Origin: Candidatus Tenderia sp.
GTDB taxonomy: Bacteria > Pseudomonadota > Gammaproteobacteria > Tenderiales > Tenderiaceae
Direction: 5' to 3'
NCBI GenBank assembly: GCA_030148045.1
Contig: JASBUE010000221.1
Coordinates: forward strand, 1 to 8,525
DNA length: 8,525 bases
The position numbers and the translations under genes are program-made. Below, one piece after another: positions 1-7,213 of this stretch. How positions within the stretch are numbered: the first letter of the stretch is position 1; every line of letters begins with the position of its first letter. Under the pieces are notes generated by a model. It saw only the letters and a program-made list of their open reading frames with translations, was not told the DNA's origin and did not search any database.

Positions 1-1647
1 CTTGATGCGGTGGGGCTGCTCGGCCGCTTCGCCCAGGCGGCGCTTGCGATCCTCCTCGTAATCGGCGTAGTTGCCCTCGAACCATTCCACGTGACTGTCA
101 CCCTCGAATGCCAGGATATGGGTGGCGATACGGTCCAGGAACCAGCGGTCATGGGAGATGACCACCACGCAGCCGGCGAATTCCAGCAGCGCTTCTTCCA
201 GGGCGCGCAGGGTCTCCACGTCCAGGTCGTTGGTGGGTTCGTCCAGCAGCAGCACGTTGCCGCCGCTCTGCAGCAGCTTGGCCAGGTGCAGACGGTTGCG
301 CTCGCCGCCGGAGAGTTCGCCGACGCGCTTTTGTTGATCCGTGCCCTTGAAGTTGAAGCGGCTCAGATAGGCGCGTGAATTGATCTGCACGCCGTTGACG
401 GTGATGATGTCCTTGCCGTCGGAGACCTCTTCCCAGGCGGTCTTGTTATTGTCCAGGGCGTCGCGGCTCTGGTCCACATAGGCCAGCTGCACGGTGTCGC
501 CGATGCGCAGTTCGCCGCCGTCCGGTTGCTCGGTGCCGGTGAGCATCTTGAACAGGGTGGACTTGCCGGCGCCGTTGGGGCCGATGACGCCGACGATGCC
601 GCCGCGCGGCAGGTTGAAGCTCAGCTCATCAATCAGCAAACGGTCACCGAAACCTTTTTTAAGCTTCTCGGCCTCGATCACCAGGTCGCCCAGGCGCGGA
701 CCCGGCGGAATGAACAGCTCGTTGGTCTCGTTGCGCTTGTCGAAGTTCTGGTTGACCAGCTCTTCGTAACGGCTCAGACGCGCCTTGCTCTTGGCGTGGC
801 GGCCCTTGGGATTGCTGCGTACCCACTCCAGCTCGGCCTTCATGGCCTTGATGCGCGCGCTTTCGGCCTTTTCCTCCTGCTCCAGACGCTTCTCCTTCTG
901 TTCCAGCCAGGAGGAGTAGTTGCCCTCCCAGGGGATGCCGTGGCCGCGGTCCAGCTCCAGGATCCAGCCGGCGACGTTGTCGAGAAAATAGCGGTCATGG
1001 GTGACGGCCACCACGGTGCCCTGGAACTCGCGCAGGAATTGCTCCAGCCAGGCCACCGATTCGGCGTCCAGATGGTTGGTGGGCTCGTCCAGCAGCAGCA
1101 TGTCAGGGGCCGACAGGATCAGGCGACACAGGGCCACGCGGCGGCGCTCACCGCCGGAGAGCTTGGTGACATCCGCGTCCCAGGGCGGCAGGCGCAGGGC
1201 GTCGGCGGCGATCTCCAGCTTGCGGTACAGGTTGTGGGCATCACTGGCCTGGATGATGTTCTCCAACTCGGCCTGTTGCTTGGCCAGGGCGTCGAAGTCG
1301 GCGTCCGGTTCGGCGTAGGCGGCGTAGACCTGGTCCAGTTTCTCCATCGCCTCCTTGATGTGGCCCAGGGCCTCTTCCACGTTGCCGCGCACGTCCTTGC
1401 TCGGGTCCAGTTCCGGTTCCTGGGGCAGATAGCCGATGTTGATGCCGGGTTGCGGCCGGGCCTCGCCTTCGTATTCTTTGTCCACGCCGGCCATGATGCG
1501 CAGCACGGTGGATTTGCCCGCGCCGTTGAGGCCCAGCAGGCCGATCTTGGCGCCGGGGAAGAAGGATAAAGAGATATCTTTGATGATGGTGCGTTTCGGG
1601 GGAACGACCTTGCTCACCCGGTTCATGGTGTAGATGTATTGGGCCAT
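1..1647 (-). CDS. ettA: Energy-dependent translational throttle protein EttA (ABC-F ATPase), 3' end cut by window edge
   Basis: This is a cytoplasmic ABC-F protein with two ATPase domains and no membrane segment. The family binds the ribosomal E site and gates entry into elongation according to the ATP/ADP ratio. From the ATG at 1647, the first Walker A (GLNGAGKST) covers residues 39-47 with Lys45. Signature LSGGE is at 163-167 and the Walker B glutamate (DEPTNHLD) is Glu188. The second domain has Walker A Lys362, signature 445-449 and Glu470 in DEPTNDLD. Glu188 and Glu470 are the E. coli EttA catalytic positions. The linker between the domains carries the basic, Arg/Lys-rich stretch with ELEW..SNPKGR..KSKAR, typical of the P-site tRNA interaction motif. 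The window ends at codon 549 (...HRIK), so only a handful of C-terminal residues are missing. The start follows the upstream aldolase/dehydrogenase stop by 34 bp, with a weak GGAAATAGAG ribosome-binding region. Function is probably unrelated to the upstream metabolic genes. Confidence 0.97.
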   Translation of the reverse strand, partial: MAQYIYTMNRVSKVVPPKRTIIKDISLSFFPGAKIGLLGLNGAGKSTVLRIMAGVDKEYEGEARPQPGINIGYLPQEPELDPSKDVRGNVEEALGHIKEAMEKLDQVYAAYAEPDADFDALAKQQAELENIIQASDAHNLYRKLEIAADALRLPPWDADVTKLSGGERRRVALCRLILSAPDMLLLDEPTNHLDAESVAWLEQFLREFQGTVVAVTHDRYFLDNVAGWILELDRGHGIPWEGNYSSWLEQKEKRLEQEEKAESARIKAMKAELEWVRSNPKGRHAKSKARLSRYEELVNQNFDKRNETNELFIPPGPRLGDLVIEAEKLKKGFGDRLLIDELSFNLPRGGIVGVIGPNGAGKSTLFKMLTGTEQPDGGELRIGDTVQLAYVDQSRDALDNNKTAWEEVSDGKDIITVNGVQINSRAYLSRFNFKGTDQQKRVGELSGGERNRLHLAKLLQSGGNVLLLDEPTNDLDVETLRALEEALLEFAGCVVVISHDRWFLDRIATHILAFEGDSHVEWFEGNYADYEEDRKRRLGEAAEQPHRIK

Positions 1648-1681
1648 AGTGTCTCTATTTCCGTTTGTTGTGCATTTGGGG

Positions 1682-3652
1682 TTAAATCACCCGCTCATTA
1701 CCGCCGTCGATGGGCAGTTGCGCCGCCGTGGTCTTGGCGAACAGCGGCCCGCAGAGTTCCGCCGTCAATTCCGCCACGTCATGGCTGGTGACCTCTGTTT
1801 TCAACACGTTCTTGGTTTTGTATTCGTCGACCGTCAGGCCATAGTGCCGGGCGCGGGCGGCGAGGACCTCGTCGGTCCAGATGCCGGTGTCGAAGACACA
1901 GTCCGGATGCAAAGTGTTGATGCGGATGTTGTCCACGCCCCATTCCAGCGCCGCCACGCGGGTGATCTGGGTCAGGGCCGCCTTGCTGGCGGAGTAGGCC
2001 ACCGCGCCGGGACCCGGGGCGAGAAAATTCTTCGAGCCCATGGCCACCACGCGCCCGCCCTTGGGTGCCAGCTTAAGGTAGGGGTAAGCCTCGCGCATCA
2101 GGATCAGGTTGGCGTCCAGGTTGATGTTCATCACCCTGCGCCACTCCTCTGAACTCAAACTGTCGATGCGACAACCACCGGGAAAGACGCCGGCGTTCAG
2201 CACCAGCATGTCCAGTCCGCCGAAGCTGCTGGCGCCTTGCTTAAGTGCGGCCTTGAGTTGGCTTTCATCGGCCACGTCACATTGGATGCCGGTCACATCC
2301 GAACGATCGAATAGGGTCTCGATGCCCGGGTCGACATCCAGGGCGATCACTGCCGCGCCGCGTGCCAGCATGGATTCCACACAGGCCCGGCCGATGCCGG
2401 AGGCGGCGCCGGTGACCAGGGCCACCTCACCCTGGAACAGCGGGGGCTTGCCGCCCTTGCGCAGTTTGGCCTGCTCCAGATCCCAATACTCCATGTCGAA
2501 CAGATCCTTGGCCGAGAGGGCCTGCCAGCCACCCAGCAATTCGGCGCGGACGATGATGTCCATGGTGTGGTCATAGATGTCGGCGACGATCTTGGCCTCT
2601 TTGGCGCTCTTGCCCGCCGTGACCATGCCCAGTTCCCGGTCCAGGATCACGCGCGGCGCCGGATCGAGCATGGTCTTGGGGTCGCGGGCCTGAGGCGCGT
2701 ATTGTTCGAAATAAGTCTTATAGTCGGCGACGTACTTTTTCACATCGCGCCCCACCAGCGGCAGGCGCTTGGTGCGAATCACATGGTCCGGGGTGGCCGG
2801 ACCCTGTTGCGATATCTTGGCCATGTCGGAACGGTTGATGAAACTCATGGCCTTGGCATCGCGCTGACTGCGTAATACCAGCGGAAAGCCGGCGGCCTTT
2901 GAGATATCGCGGCGCAACTGAGCCAGGGCGAGAGGGTCGACAGTGCCCTGGGCGGGGCTGTCGTAATCCAGCGTCCAGGTGCCGTGCTCTTGTATGTAGT
3001 CTTCGGCCATACCTACGAGCCGGACCATGCGTTCGTAGGATTCCCGGGCGGTGTCGCCGAAGGAGAAGATGCCGTGGTTCATCAGCACCATGCCGATGGT
3101 GTGGTCGTTGCGCTGGCGCTCGAATTCGATGGCGCACAGTCGCGCCAGATCGAAACCCGGCATAATATAGGGAACGATCACCACCGTATCGCCGTAGATC
3201 TGTTTGATCTTGTCGAGACCGTTGGGGGTATTGGTCACCGTCACCACTGCGTCGGCGTGGGTGTGATCCACGTATTTATAGGGCAGGGTGGCGTGCAGAA
3301 TGGCCTCCACCGACGGCGTGGGCGCCCCGGCGTTGGTCATGTGTGCGCGCAGCTCGTTGACCATCTGCGGATCGGAGAGGGACTCCAGTTTCGCCAGTTT
3401 GATTAAATGGTCCAGCTTGACCGCCGGGAAGCCAGGTACATCGATGCTCTCCAGGTCCCAGCCGCTGCCTTTTACACAGAGCAGGTCTTCTTCTTCGCCC
3501 ACCAGATTGGTCTGCTTGATCTTGACCGAGGTGTTGCCGCCGCCGTGCAGCACCAGTGAAGTATCGCGTCCCAGCAGGCGTGAGGTGTAGACGCGCAGGC
3601 CCAGATCACCTTCATATTGTTTGGCTTCGTTGTCGTCCCAGAGGCTTTTCAT
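1682..3652 (-). CDS. Bifunctional class II aldolase / short-chain dehydrogenase fusion protein
   Basis: A 656-residue two-domain cytoplasmic enzyme. The N-terminal part (about 20-370) is a class II aldolase/adducin domain: the phosphate-binding GGGNTS motif is at 37-42, and probable zinc ligands are His130 and His132 in HTHAD plus His193 in MNHG. The C-terminal part (about 405-656) is an NAD(P)-binding short-chain dehydrogenase with TGAASGIG (cofactor loop, 414-421), NAG at 486-488, and a catalytic Ser540/Tyr553/Lys557 set (YSASK). The same architecture occurs in rhamnulose-1-phosphate aldolase/dehydrogenase (RhaD/RhaE, YuxG-like) proteins, which split a ketose-1-phosphate into dihydroxyacetone phosphate and an aldehyde. 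No rhamnose isomerase, transporter or regulator is visible here, so the true substrate is unknown. An aldolase product of dihydroxyacetone phosphate would join the product of the GlpD-like enzyme encoded 68 bp upstream. Both domains keep their key residues and look active. The ATG at 3652 is the natural start. Confidence 0.93.
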   Translation of the reverse strand: MKSLWDDNEAKQYEGDLGLRVYTSRLLGRDTSLVLHGGGNTSVKIKQTNLVGEEEDLLCVKGSGWDLESIDVPGFPAVKLDHLIKLAKLESLSDPQMVNELRAHMTNAGAPTPSVEAILHATLPYKYVDHTHADAVVTVTNTPNGLDKIKQIYGDTVVIVPYIMPGFDLARLCAIEFERQRNDHTIGMVLMNHGIFSFGDTARESYERMVRLVGMAEDYIQEHGTWTLDYDSPAQGTVDPLALAQLRRDISKAAGFPLVLRSQRDAKAMSFINRSDMAKISQQGPATPDHVIRTKRLPLVGRDVKKYVADYKTYFEQYAPQARDPKTMLDPAPRVILDRELGMVTAGKSAKEAKIVADIYDHTMDIIVRAELLGGWQALSAKDLFDMEYWDLEQAKLRKGGKPPLFQGEVALVTGAASGIGRACVESMLARGAAVIALDVDPGIETLFDRSDVTGIQCDVADESQLKAALKQGASSFGGLDMLVLNAGVFPGGCRIDSLSSEEWRRVMNINLDANLILMREAYPYLKLAPKGGRVVAMGSKNFLAPGPGAVAYSASKAALTQITRVAALEWGVDNIRINTLHPDCVFDTGIWTDEVLAARARHYGLTVDEYKTKNVLKTEVTSHDVAELTAELCGPLFAKTTAAQLPIDGGNERVI

Positions 3653-3672
3653 TCCCGTGTTCCATAACTGAT

Positions 3673-3702
3673 GGCAAAGGCGGGTATTTTACTGGCTTTG
3701 CC
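3673..3702. repeat. 7-bp inverted repeat in the gap upstream of the aldolase/dehydrogenase gene (candidate operator)
   Basis: The arms GGCAAAG (3673-3679) and CTTTGCC (3696-3702) are perfect reverse complements separated by 16 bases. They lie in the 68-bp gap between the GlpD-like gene and the aldolase/dehydrogenase gene. The centre of symmetry falls inside a possible minus-strand -10 box at 3686-3691. The centre-to-centre spacing of 23 bp is about two helical turns, as expected for a dimeric repressor. It is not a convincing terminator, because no T-run follows either arm. The operator reading is an inference from position only. Confidence 0.4.
3686..3691 (-). promoter_or_regulatory. Possible -10 element (TAAAAT) for the aldolase/dehydrogenase gene
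   Basis: Read on the minus strand the hexamer is TAAAAT, five of six matches to the sigma-70 -10 consensus and placed 34 bases before the start codon. The best -35 at a 17-base spacing is TCGCAA, only three of six matches, so the promoter is weak or activator-dependent if it is real. The gene may instead simply be read through from upstream. Confidence 0.25.
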
Positions 3703-3720
3703 GCTGCATTGCGACCGGGC

Positions 3721-4908
3721 TTATTGCGGTGTCAGCGCCAGGCTGCGGGTGTCGGCGATTACCCGTCGGTCGGGCAGGACATAATTGAATTCCCGCATGA
3801 GTTTCTCCGCCGTGGCGCGATAGGCGGTGAGTTTGCCGCCGTAGATGGTTGCCAGGCGTGGATCATGGGGATCATCGCAGTGAAAGATGGTGTCACGCGG
3901 TCGCGAGAAGGCGCTGCCATGGGTTTTGGGCAGCACGCGCAGACCGGCGAAGGAGGAGATGATCTCCCGCTGCGTAGTGAAGCGGTAACGGGGAAAATAG
4001 TAACCCAGGGTCTGGAGAAGGTAGGATTTCTCCTTGGCCAGGGGGGTGACCTTGGCCGGGTTGCCGTGGAAAAAACTCTCGGTGGTGCCCACCATCAGTT
4101 TATTTTTCCAGGGCATGACGAAGACGGCGCGTCTGTCCTCGGGCGCCTCCAGGTAATAGACCCCCTGACTGACCGTGCCCTCCAGGATGATGTGCGTGCC
4201 CTGAATCAGATCGATGTCGAGGGTGGTGACCGTGGGTGTGACCATTTTCAGTATCTCATTGACCCACGGCCCGGCGGCGTTGACCAGCAGCGCAGTTTCG
4301 CATTCGATCTCTTGCGTTTCTACTTGGTAGCGCACCACGTAGCGCTGACGCTGTTTGTCGGCGCCGATAAAGCGGGCGGGCATCTGTAACTCGGCGCCAA
4401 GGGATTGGGCCGATCGCATTACCGCTTCGGTAAGTAACTTATCGTCGGTCTGGGCATCGTAATAACGAAACACGTTTTGCAGATCCTCAAGATCCAGGCC
4501 GTCAAGTTTGACCCACTCGCGCTGCGGTACCATCTGGAAACGGGTATCGGCACTCAGGCCGCCAAGGGTGCTGTAAAGGGAGAGACCGGCGCGGATCTGC
4601 CAGGTGCTGCGGCTGGTCTCGGAATAAACAGGGATATGAAAGGCTTTCAGCTGGACCAGCGCGGGGGCATTCTTGAGCAGCAAGGTACGTTCGTGCAGAC
4701 ATTCCCGCACCAGGTTGAACTGGGCGCTTTCCAGATAGCGCAGGCCACCGTGGATCAGTTTGCTGGAGCGGCTCGAGGTGCCGGCGGCGATGGCGGACTG
4801 TTCCAGTACCAATACCGAATAACCTTGCGCGGCGGCGGCCTGGGCGACGCCTGCGCCGTGAATGCCGGCACCGATGACGATGACGTCGTGGTACCGGCTA
4901 ATCGTCAA
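3721..4908 (-). CDS. glpD: FAD-dependent glycerol-3-phosphate dehydrogenase, short GlpD-like form
   Basis: The predicted reaction is oxidation of sn-glycerol-3-phosphate to dihydroxyacetone phosphate, with electrons passed via FAD to quinone at the inner face of the membrane. The N-terminal Rossmann motif GAGIHGAG (13-20) ends with Glu36 for FAD ribose. It is followed by the GlpD hallmark SSKLIHGGLRYLE (48-60) with Arg57, then NAAGPWVN (210-217), His239 in GTHI, Arg324 in AGLRVLP and Lys359 in GGKLTAYR. These align by motif with E. coli GlpD Arg54, His233, Arg317 and Lys354, so the active site is intact. At 395 residues it lacks the roughly 100-residue C-terminal helical domain of E. coli GlpD (501). 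The only usable start is TTG at 4908: an in-frame TGA lies just upstream and no ATG or GTG comes before the FAD motif. It overlaps the phosphodiesterase gene by 11 bp, and GAAGG at 4921-4925 may serve as a distant ribosome-binding site. Confidence 0.87.
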   Translation of the reverse strand: MTISRYHDVIVIGAGIHGAGVAQAAAAQGYSVLVLEQSAIAAGTSSRSSKLIHGGLRYLESAQFNLVRECLHERTLLLKNAPALVQLKAFHIPVYSETSRSTWQIRAGLSLYSTLGGLSADTRFQMVPQREWVKLDGLDLEDLQNVFRYYDAQTDDKLLTEAVMRSAQSLGAELQMPARFIGADKQRQRYVVRYQVETQEIECETALLVNAAGPWVNEILKMVTPTVTTLDIDLIQGTHIILEGTVSQGVYYLEAPEDRRAVFVMPWKNKLMVGTTESFFHGNPAKVTPLAKEKSYLLQTLGYYFPRYRFTTQREIISSFAGLRVLPKTHGSAFSRPRDTIFHCDDPHDPRLATIYGGKLTAYRATAEKLMREFNYVLPDRRVIADTRSLALTPQ

Positions 4909-5656
4909 GGCAACGATGGGCCTTCAGCTGTTTGCTTTTCAGAAGTTCGGCGATGGCCATGGTTTCCAGATATTCCGCGCCCCTTTCCATAAGCTGCAGC
5001 GCCTGTTTGACCTGGGTGACCTCGTAGAAAACCCAACGCCAGGGACCGGGCCATACCCGGCCGGCTTTTTTGGGAATCTTGGTGTGATTGCAAAACAGAA
5101 AATCGGGGGCCAGTTCGGTCGCCTTGGTCAGCGATTCTTCATTGTACTTCTTCAATATCCAGCCAATGGATCTGAATCCCATGGCCCGTGAACAGCGCAG
5201 AGCCAGATCATCATGCCCGATCAGTGTGCAACGGCCGATAATGGGCTGGCAGATGGTGGCCAGCGTCTTGATCACCTTTTCAATACCGAAGGCATCGATG
5301 GATTCCTGCTTGATATCGACAAAGGCATGACGCTCGGGATATTGGAGGAGCAGTTCGACTACCGAGGCCAGGGTCGGGATGCCGACACCGGCGAATTTTT
5401 TTGGATGCTGTTTGGCCTCGTTGACCGGAATCGCGTGCATCTGGGCGTGTTCCATGCTGATGATGCGTTTACCGACGCCGGTGGTGCGCTTGAGGCTGGC
5501 GTCGTGCAGCAGCACCGGAACCCCATCCTTGGTGAACTGCACATCGAACTCGATGCAACAGGCCCCCGCCCCCAGTGCCGCCTCAACGGCAATCAGGGTG
5601 TTCTCGGGAAATTTCTTCGCATAGCCGCGATGGGCGATCAGAATAGGAGGTTCCAT
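4898..5656 (-). CDS. Glycerophosphodiester phosphodiesterase family protein (UgpQ/GlpQ-like)
   Basis: A 252-residue protein of the GDPD family, which hydrolyses glycerophosphodiesters from phospholipid turnover to glycerol-3-phosphate plus an alcohol. It has no signal peptide, so it should be cytoplasmic like UgpQ. Visible motifs are AHRG (8-11) with catalytic His9, PENT (17-20), metal-site Glu36 and Asp38 in IEFD, and the general acid/base His51 in LLHD. The strand usually reading (V/I)EIK is VDIK here (113-116), so a metal-ligand Glu is Asp114. The usual C-terminal TDxP motif is not evident; the last conserved block reads GAEYLETM. It is thus a divergent subfamily. The ATG at 5656 was chosen because it places the AHRG strand near the N-terminus; the frame is open to a TTG at 5698 but neither has a good ribosome-binding site. 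The downstream GlpD-like gene would consume its product, which fits the prediction. Confidence 0.87.
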   Translation of the reverse strand: MEPPILIAHRGYAKKFPENTLIAVEAALGAGACCIEFDVQFTKDGVPVLLHDASLKRTTGVGKRIISMEHAQMHAIPVNEAKQHPKKFAGVGIPTLASVVELLLQYPERHAFVDIKQESIDAFGIEKVIKTLATICQPIIGRCTLIGHDDLALRCSRAMGFRSIGWILKKYNEESLTKATELAPDFLFCNHTKIPKKAGRVWPGPWRWVFYEVTQVKQALQLMERGAEYLETMAIAELLKSKQLKAHRCLDD

Positions 5657-5782
5657 GGCACTGTCTAGGTATTGTCCTTTTAAAGAACAGCGCCGCAAAA
5701 AAGGCGCCGAGATTTGTTATTTTTGTTCGAAATGCCAACCTTCATGCACCGATGAAGTTTAACATATTGACATCTGATTATT
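5657..5782. other. 126-bp AT-rich intergenic gap between the kinase and phosphodiesterase genes
   Basis: This is the longest gap inside the minus-strand cluster and is clearly richer in A/T than the flanking genes. On the minus strand it contains TTGGCA (five of six matches to a -35 box) at 5731-5736, but no good -10 lies at the right spacing. A short hairpin is listed separately. A second weak inverted repeat, GCGCC/GGCGC, flanks an A-run near 5690-5708. The gap may hold a secondary promoter for the phosphodiesterase and downstream genes, but nothing in it is decisive. Confidence 0.4.
5737..5759. repeat. Small inverted repeat (CTTCAT / ATGAAG) between kinase and phosphodiesterase genes
   Basis: The arms CTTCAT (5740-5745) and ATGAAG (5752-5757) pair perfectly around a 6-base loop, and two more A/T pairs can form outside with a one-base bulge. 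No T-tract follows on the minus strand, so it is a poor intrinsic terminator for the kinase gene. It could act as an mRNA-processing hairpin or a compact operator, or be coincidental. Confidence 0.35.
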
Positions 5783-7213
5783 TCAAGCGTTATCGGCGAC
5801 CAGCCGCTGCAGTCGCCGGGTCCAGCGTCGGTAGCGTTGCTTCAGCCCGGGCTTGGGCTCGGGGATGAACCTTTCATAGGCATTGCTTCCCGGCCAGTTA
5901 TCGGGTTGCCGCGCCACCAGATAGGCCAGCCCCGCTGCCGTGGCTTCATATGTTTGCGGTCGTATCACCGGGATGTTTGTCAGGTCGGCAATGCGTTGGC
6001 ACAGACCATCCAGATTCGACAACCCGCCGCTGACAATGATTTGTTGCGGAGATGCCAAATAACGCTGCATTTCCTCCAGGTTACGCTGGATCAGAAAGAC
6101 GATGCTTTCCACAATGCCGAGCAGTTGCGCAACGTTGCTGTCATTGCCCTCAAAACTCGGTTCAAGGTGGCTCACCCAATCGGGCGAACCCAGGCCGGAG
6201 ACGGTATTGAAAAACAGCCCCGGGGGTTCGTTGGAGACAAGCGCCTCGTCCAGCCGTTGTTCAATTGCCTCAATCCCATATTTGCGGCCGTACCACTGCA
6301 AGGCGCTGGCGGCGCCGTTGACTGTACCCTCCAAGGTAAACCAGGAGCGCTCATCGTCCTGATAGGCAATACCGGTCAGCAGGCGTTTGCTGTGGATCGC
6401 TTCCTTAACGACGCGCTGAATGAAGGCACCGGTGCCGATATTGATATAACAGCTGTCTGGCCTTGGCCGGCCCCAGGCGAACAGGGCGGCGGACTGGTCG
6501 CCGGTAATCACGGTGAGCGGCAGGGAAAGCCCGCCGATCTCCAAATGACCGAACCGGCCATGACTGGCAACGCAGGGCGGCAAAATGTGTTTGGGGATAC
6601 CAAACAGTTGCAGCAGAGAGTCGTCCCAGTCGCCATGCTGGAGATTCCATAGCAGGGTGCGCGAGGCGTTGGCGGGGTCCGCGAGCAGTGGATGTTCCTC
6701 CAACAACTGCCAGGCCAGAAAACTGGCCAGGGGGCCGATTATCAGCTGTCCCTCCTGCTGCGCCTGTTTCACCTCCGTCAGATTGTCGAGACACCAGCGC
6801 ATCTTGCCGGCGCCGTAGTGGGGCGACAGGAACAGGCCGGTGGTGTCGTGAATCAGATTGCCGCAGTCCTGAAACCGTTGCAGCCAGCCGGCCTGGCGCC
6901 GGTCCTGCCAGCTCGGGATCGGGGAAAGCGGCCGGCCGGTCTGTTTGTGCCAGCAGGCGATGCTGGAGCGCTGGGTCGCCAGTCCCGCGGCTTTGAGGCG
7001 CGCTTTTTCAGGGCCGAGCCGAGCGACGGCTTGGTCGATTGCGTCGTGGGTGGCCTGCAGCAGTTCCGAGGCATCGTGCTCCACCCAGCCCGGCCGCGGG
7101 GTGAGGGTTTGTATGGCCTGTTCGGCCTGGGTGATGAGCTTGCCCTGCGTATCGAAAACGATGGCGCGGCTGGCATGGCCACCCTGATCGATGGCGAGAA
7201 ACAGGTCGCTCAC
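5783..7213 (-). CDS. FGGY-family carbohydrate kinase, divergent glycerol-kinase relative
   Basis: A 476-residue member of the FGGY kinases, which transfer phosphate from ATP to a sugar or polyol. Resemblance to GlpK is seen in AIDQG...SRAIVFD (7-21), QR at 81-82, the SWQDRR block (101-106), ITGDQSAALF (236-245) with catalytic-base Asp239, IGTGAF (259-264), and SGGLSN (395-400). Several positions differ from E. coli GlpK: the ATP-loop GTTSS is GGHAS (11-15), glycerol-binding Glu84 is Ser83, and the Tyr135 region reads PHYG (131-134), with His132 at the tyrosine position. Glycerol is therefore uncertain as substrate. The C-terminus is basic (460-470, many Arg). The start is GTG at 7213 and shares bases with the TGA of the hydroxyacid dehydrogenase gene (GTGA, 4-bp overlap), with no separate ribosome-binding site, which implies translational coupling. 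Context of phosphodiesterase, GlpD-like enzyme and glycerate-type dehydrogenase supports a C3 or polyol role. Confidence 0.87.
   Translation of the reverse strand: MSDLFLAIDQGGHASRAIVFDTQGKLITQAEQAIQTLTPRPGWVEHDASELLQATHDAIDQAVARLGPEKARLKAAGLATQRSSIACWHKQTGRPLSPIPSWQDRRQAGWLQRFQDCGNLIHDTTGLFLSPHYGAGKMRWCLDNLTEVKQAQQEGQLIIGPLASFLAWQLLEEHPLLADPANASRTLLWNLQHGDWDDSLLQLFGIPKHILPPCVASHGRFGHLEIGGLSLPLTVITGDQSAALFAWGRPRPDSCYINIGTGAFIQRVVKEAIHSKRLLTGIAYQDDERSWFTLEGTVNGAASALQWYGRKYGIEAIEQRLDEALVSNEPPGLFFNTVSGLGSPDWVSHLEPSFEGNDSNVAQLLGIVESIVFLIQRNLEEMQRYLASPQQIIVSGGLSNLDGLCQRIADLTNIPVIRPQTYEATAAGLAYLVARQPDNWPGSNAYERFIPEPKPGLKQRYRRWTRRLQRLVADNA

Noticed and set aside
526..1569. Long plus-strand open frame of 347 codons opposite ettA
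   Set aside because: It is the antisense shadow of ettA in GC-rich DNA. The protein is low-complexity (runs of Leu, Gln, Gly, Val), shows no family motif, and the opposite strand has unambiguous ABC-F motifs.
3556..4389. Plus-strand open frame of 277 codons opposite the GlpD-like gene and the aldolase/dehydrogenase start
   Set aside because: It is antisense to clear coding sequence with FAD-binding and GlpD motifs, and its translation shows no domain.
5657..5698. Extended N-terminus of the phosphodiesterase from TTG at 5698
   Set aside because: The extra 14 residues precede the normal family start, TTG is a weak start, and no ribosome-binding site precedes it.
5690..5708. GCGCC / GGCGC repeat around an A-run, considered as an intrinsic terminator
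   Set aside because: The stem is only 5 bp, the homopolymer lies in the loop rather than after the stem, and no T-tract follows on either strand.
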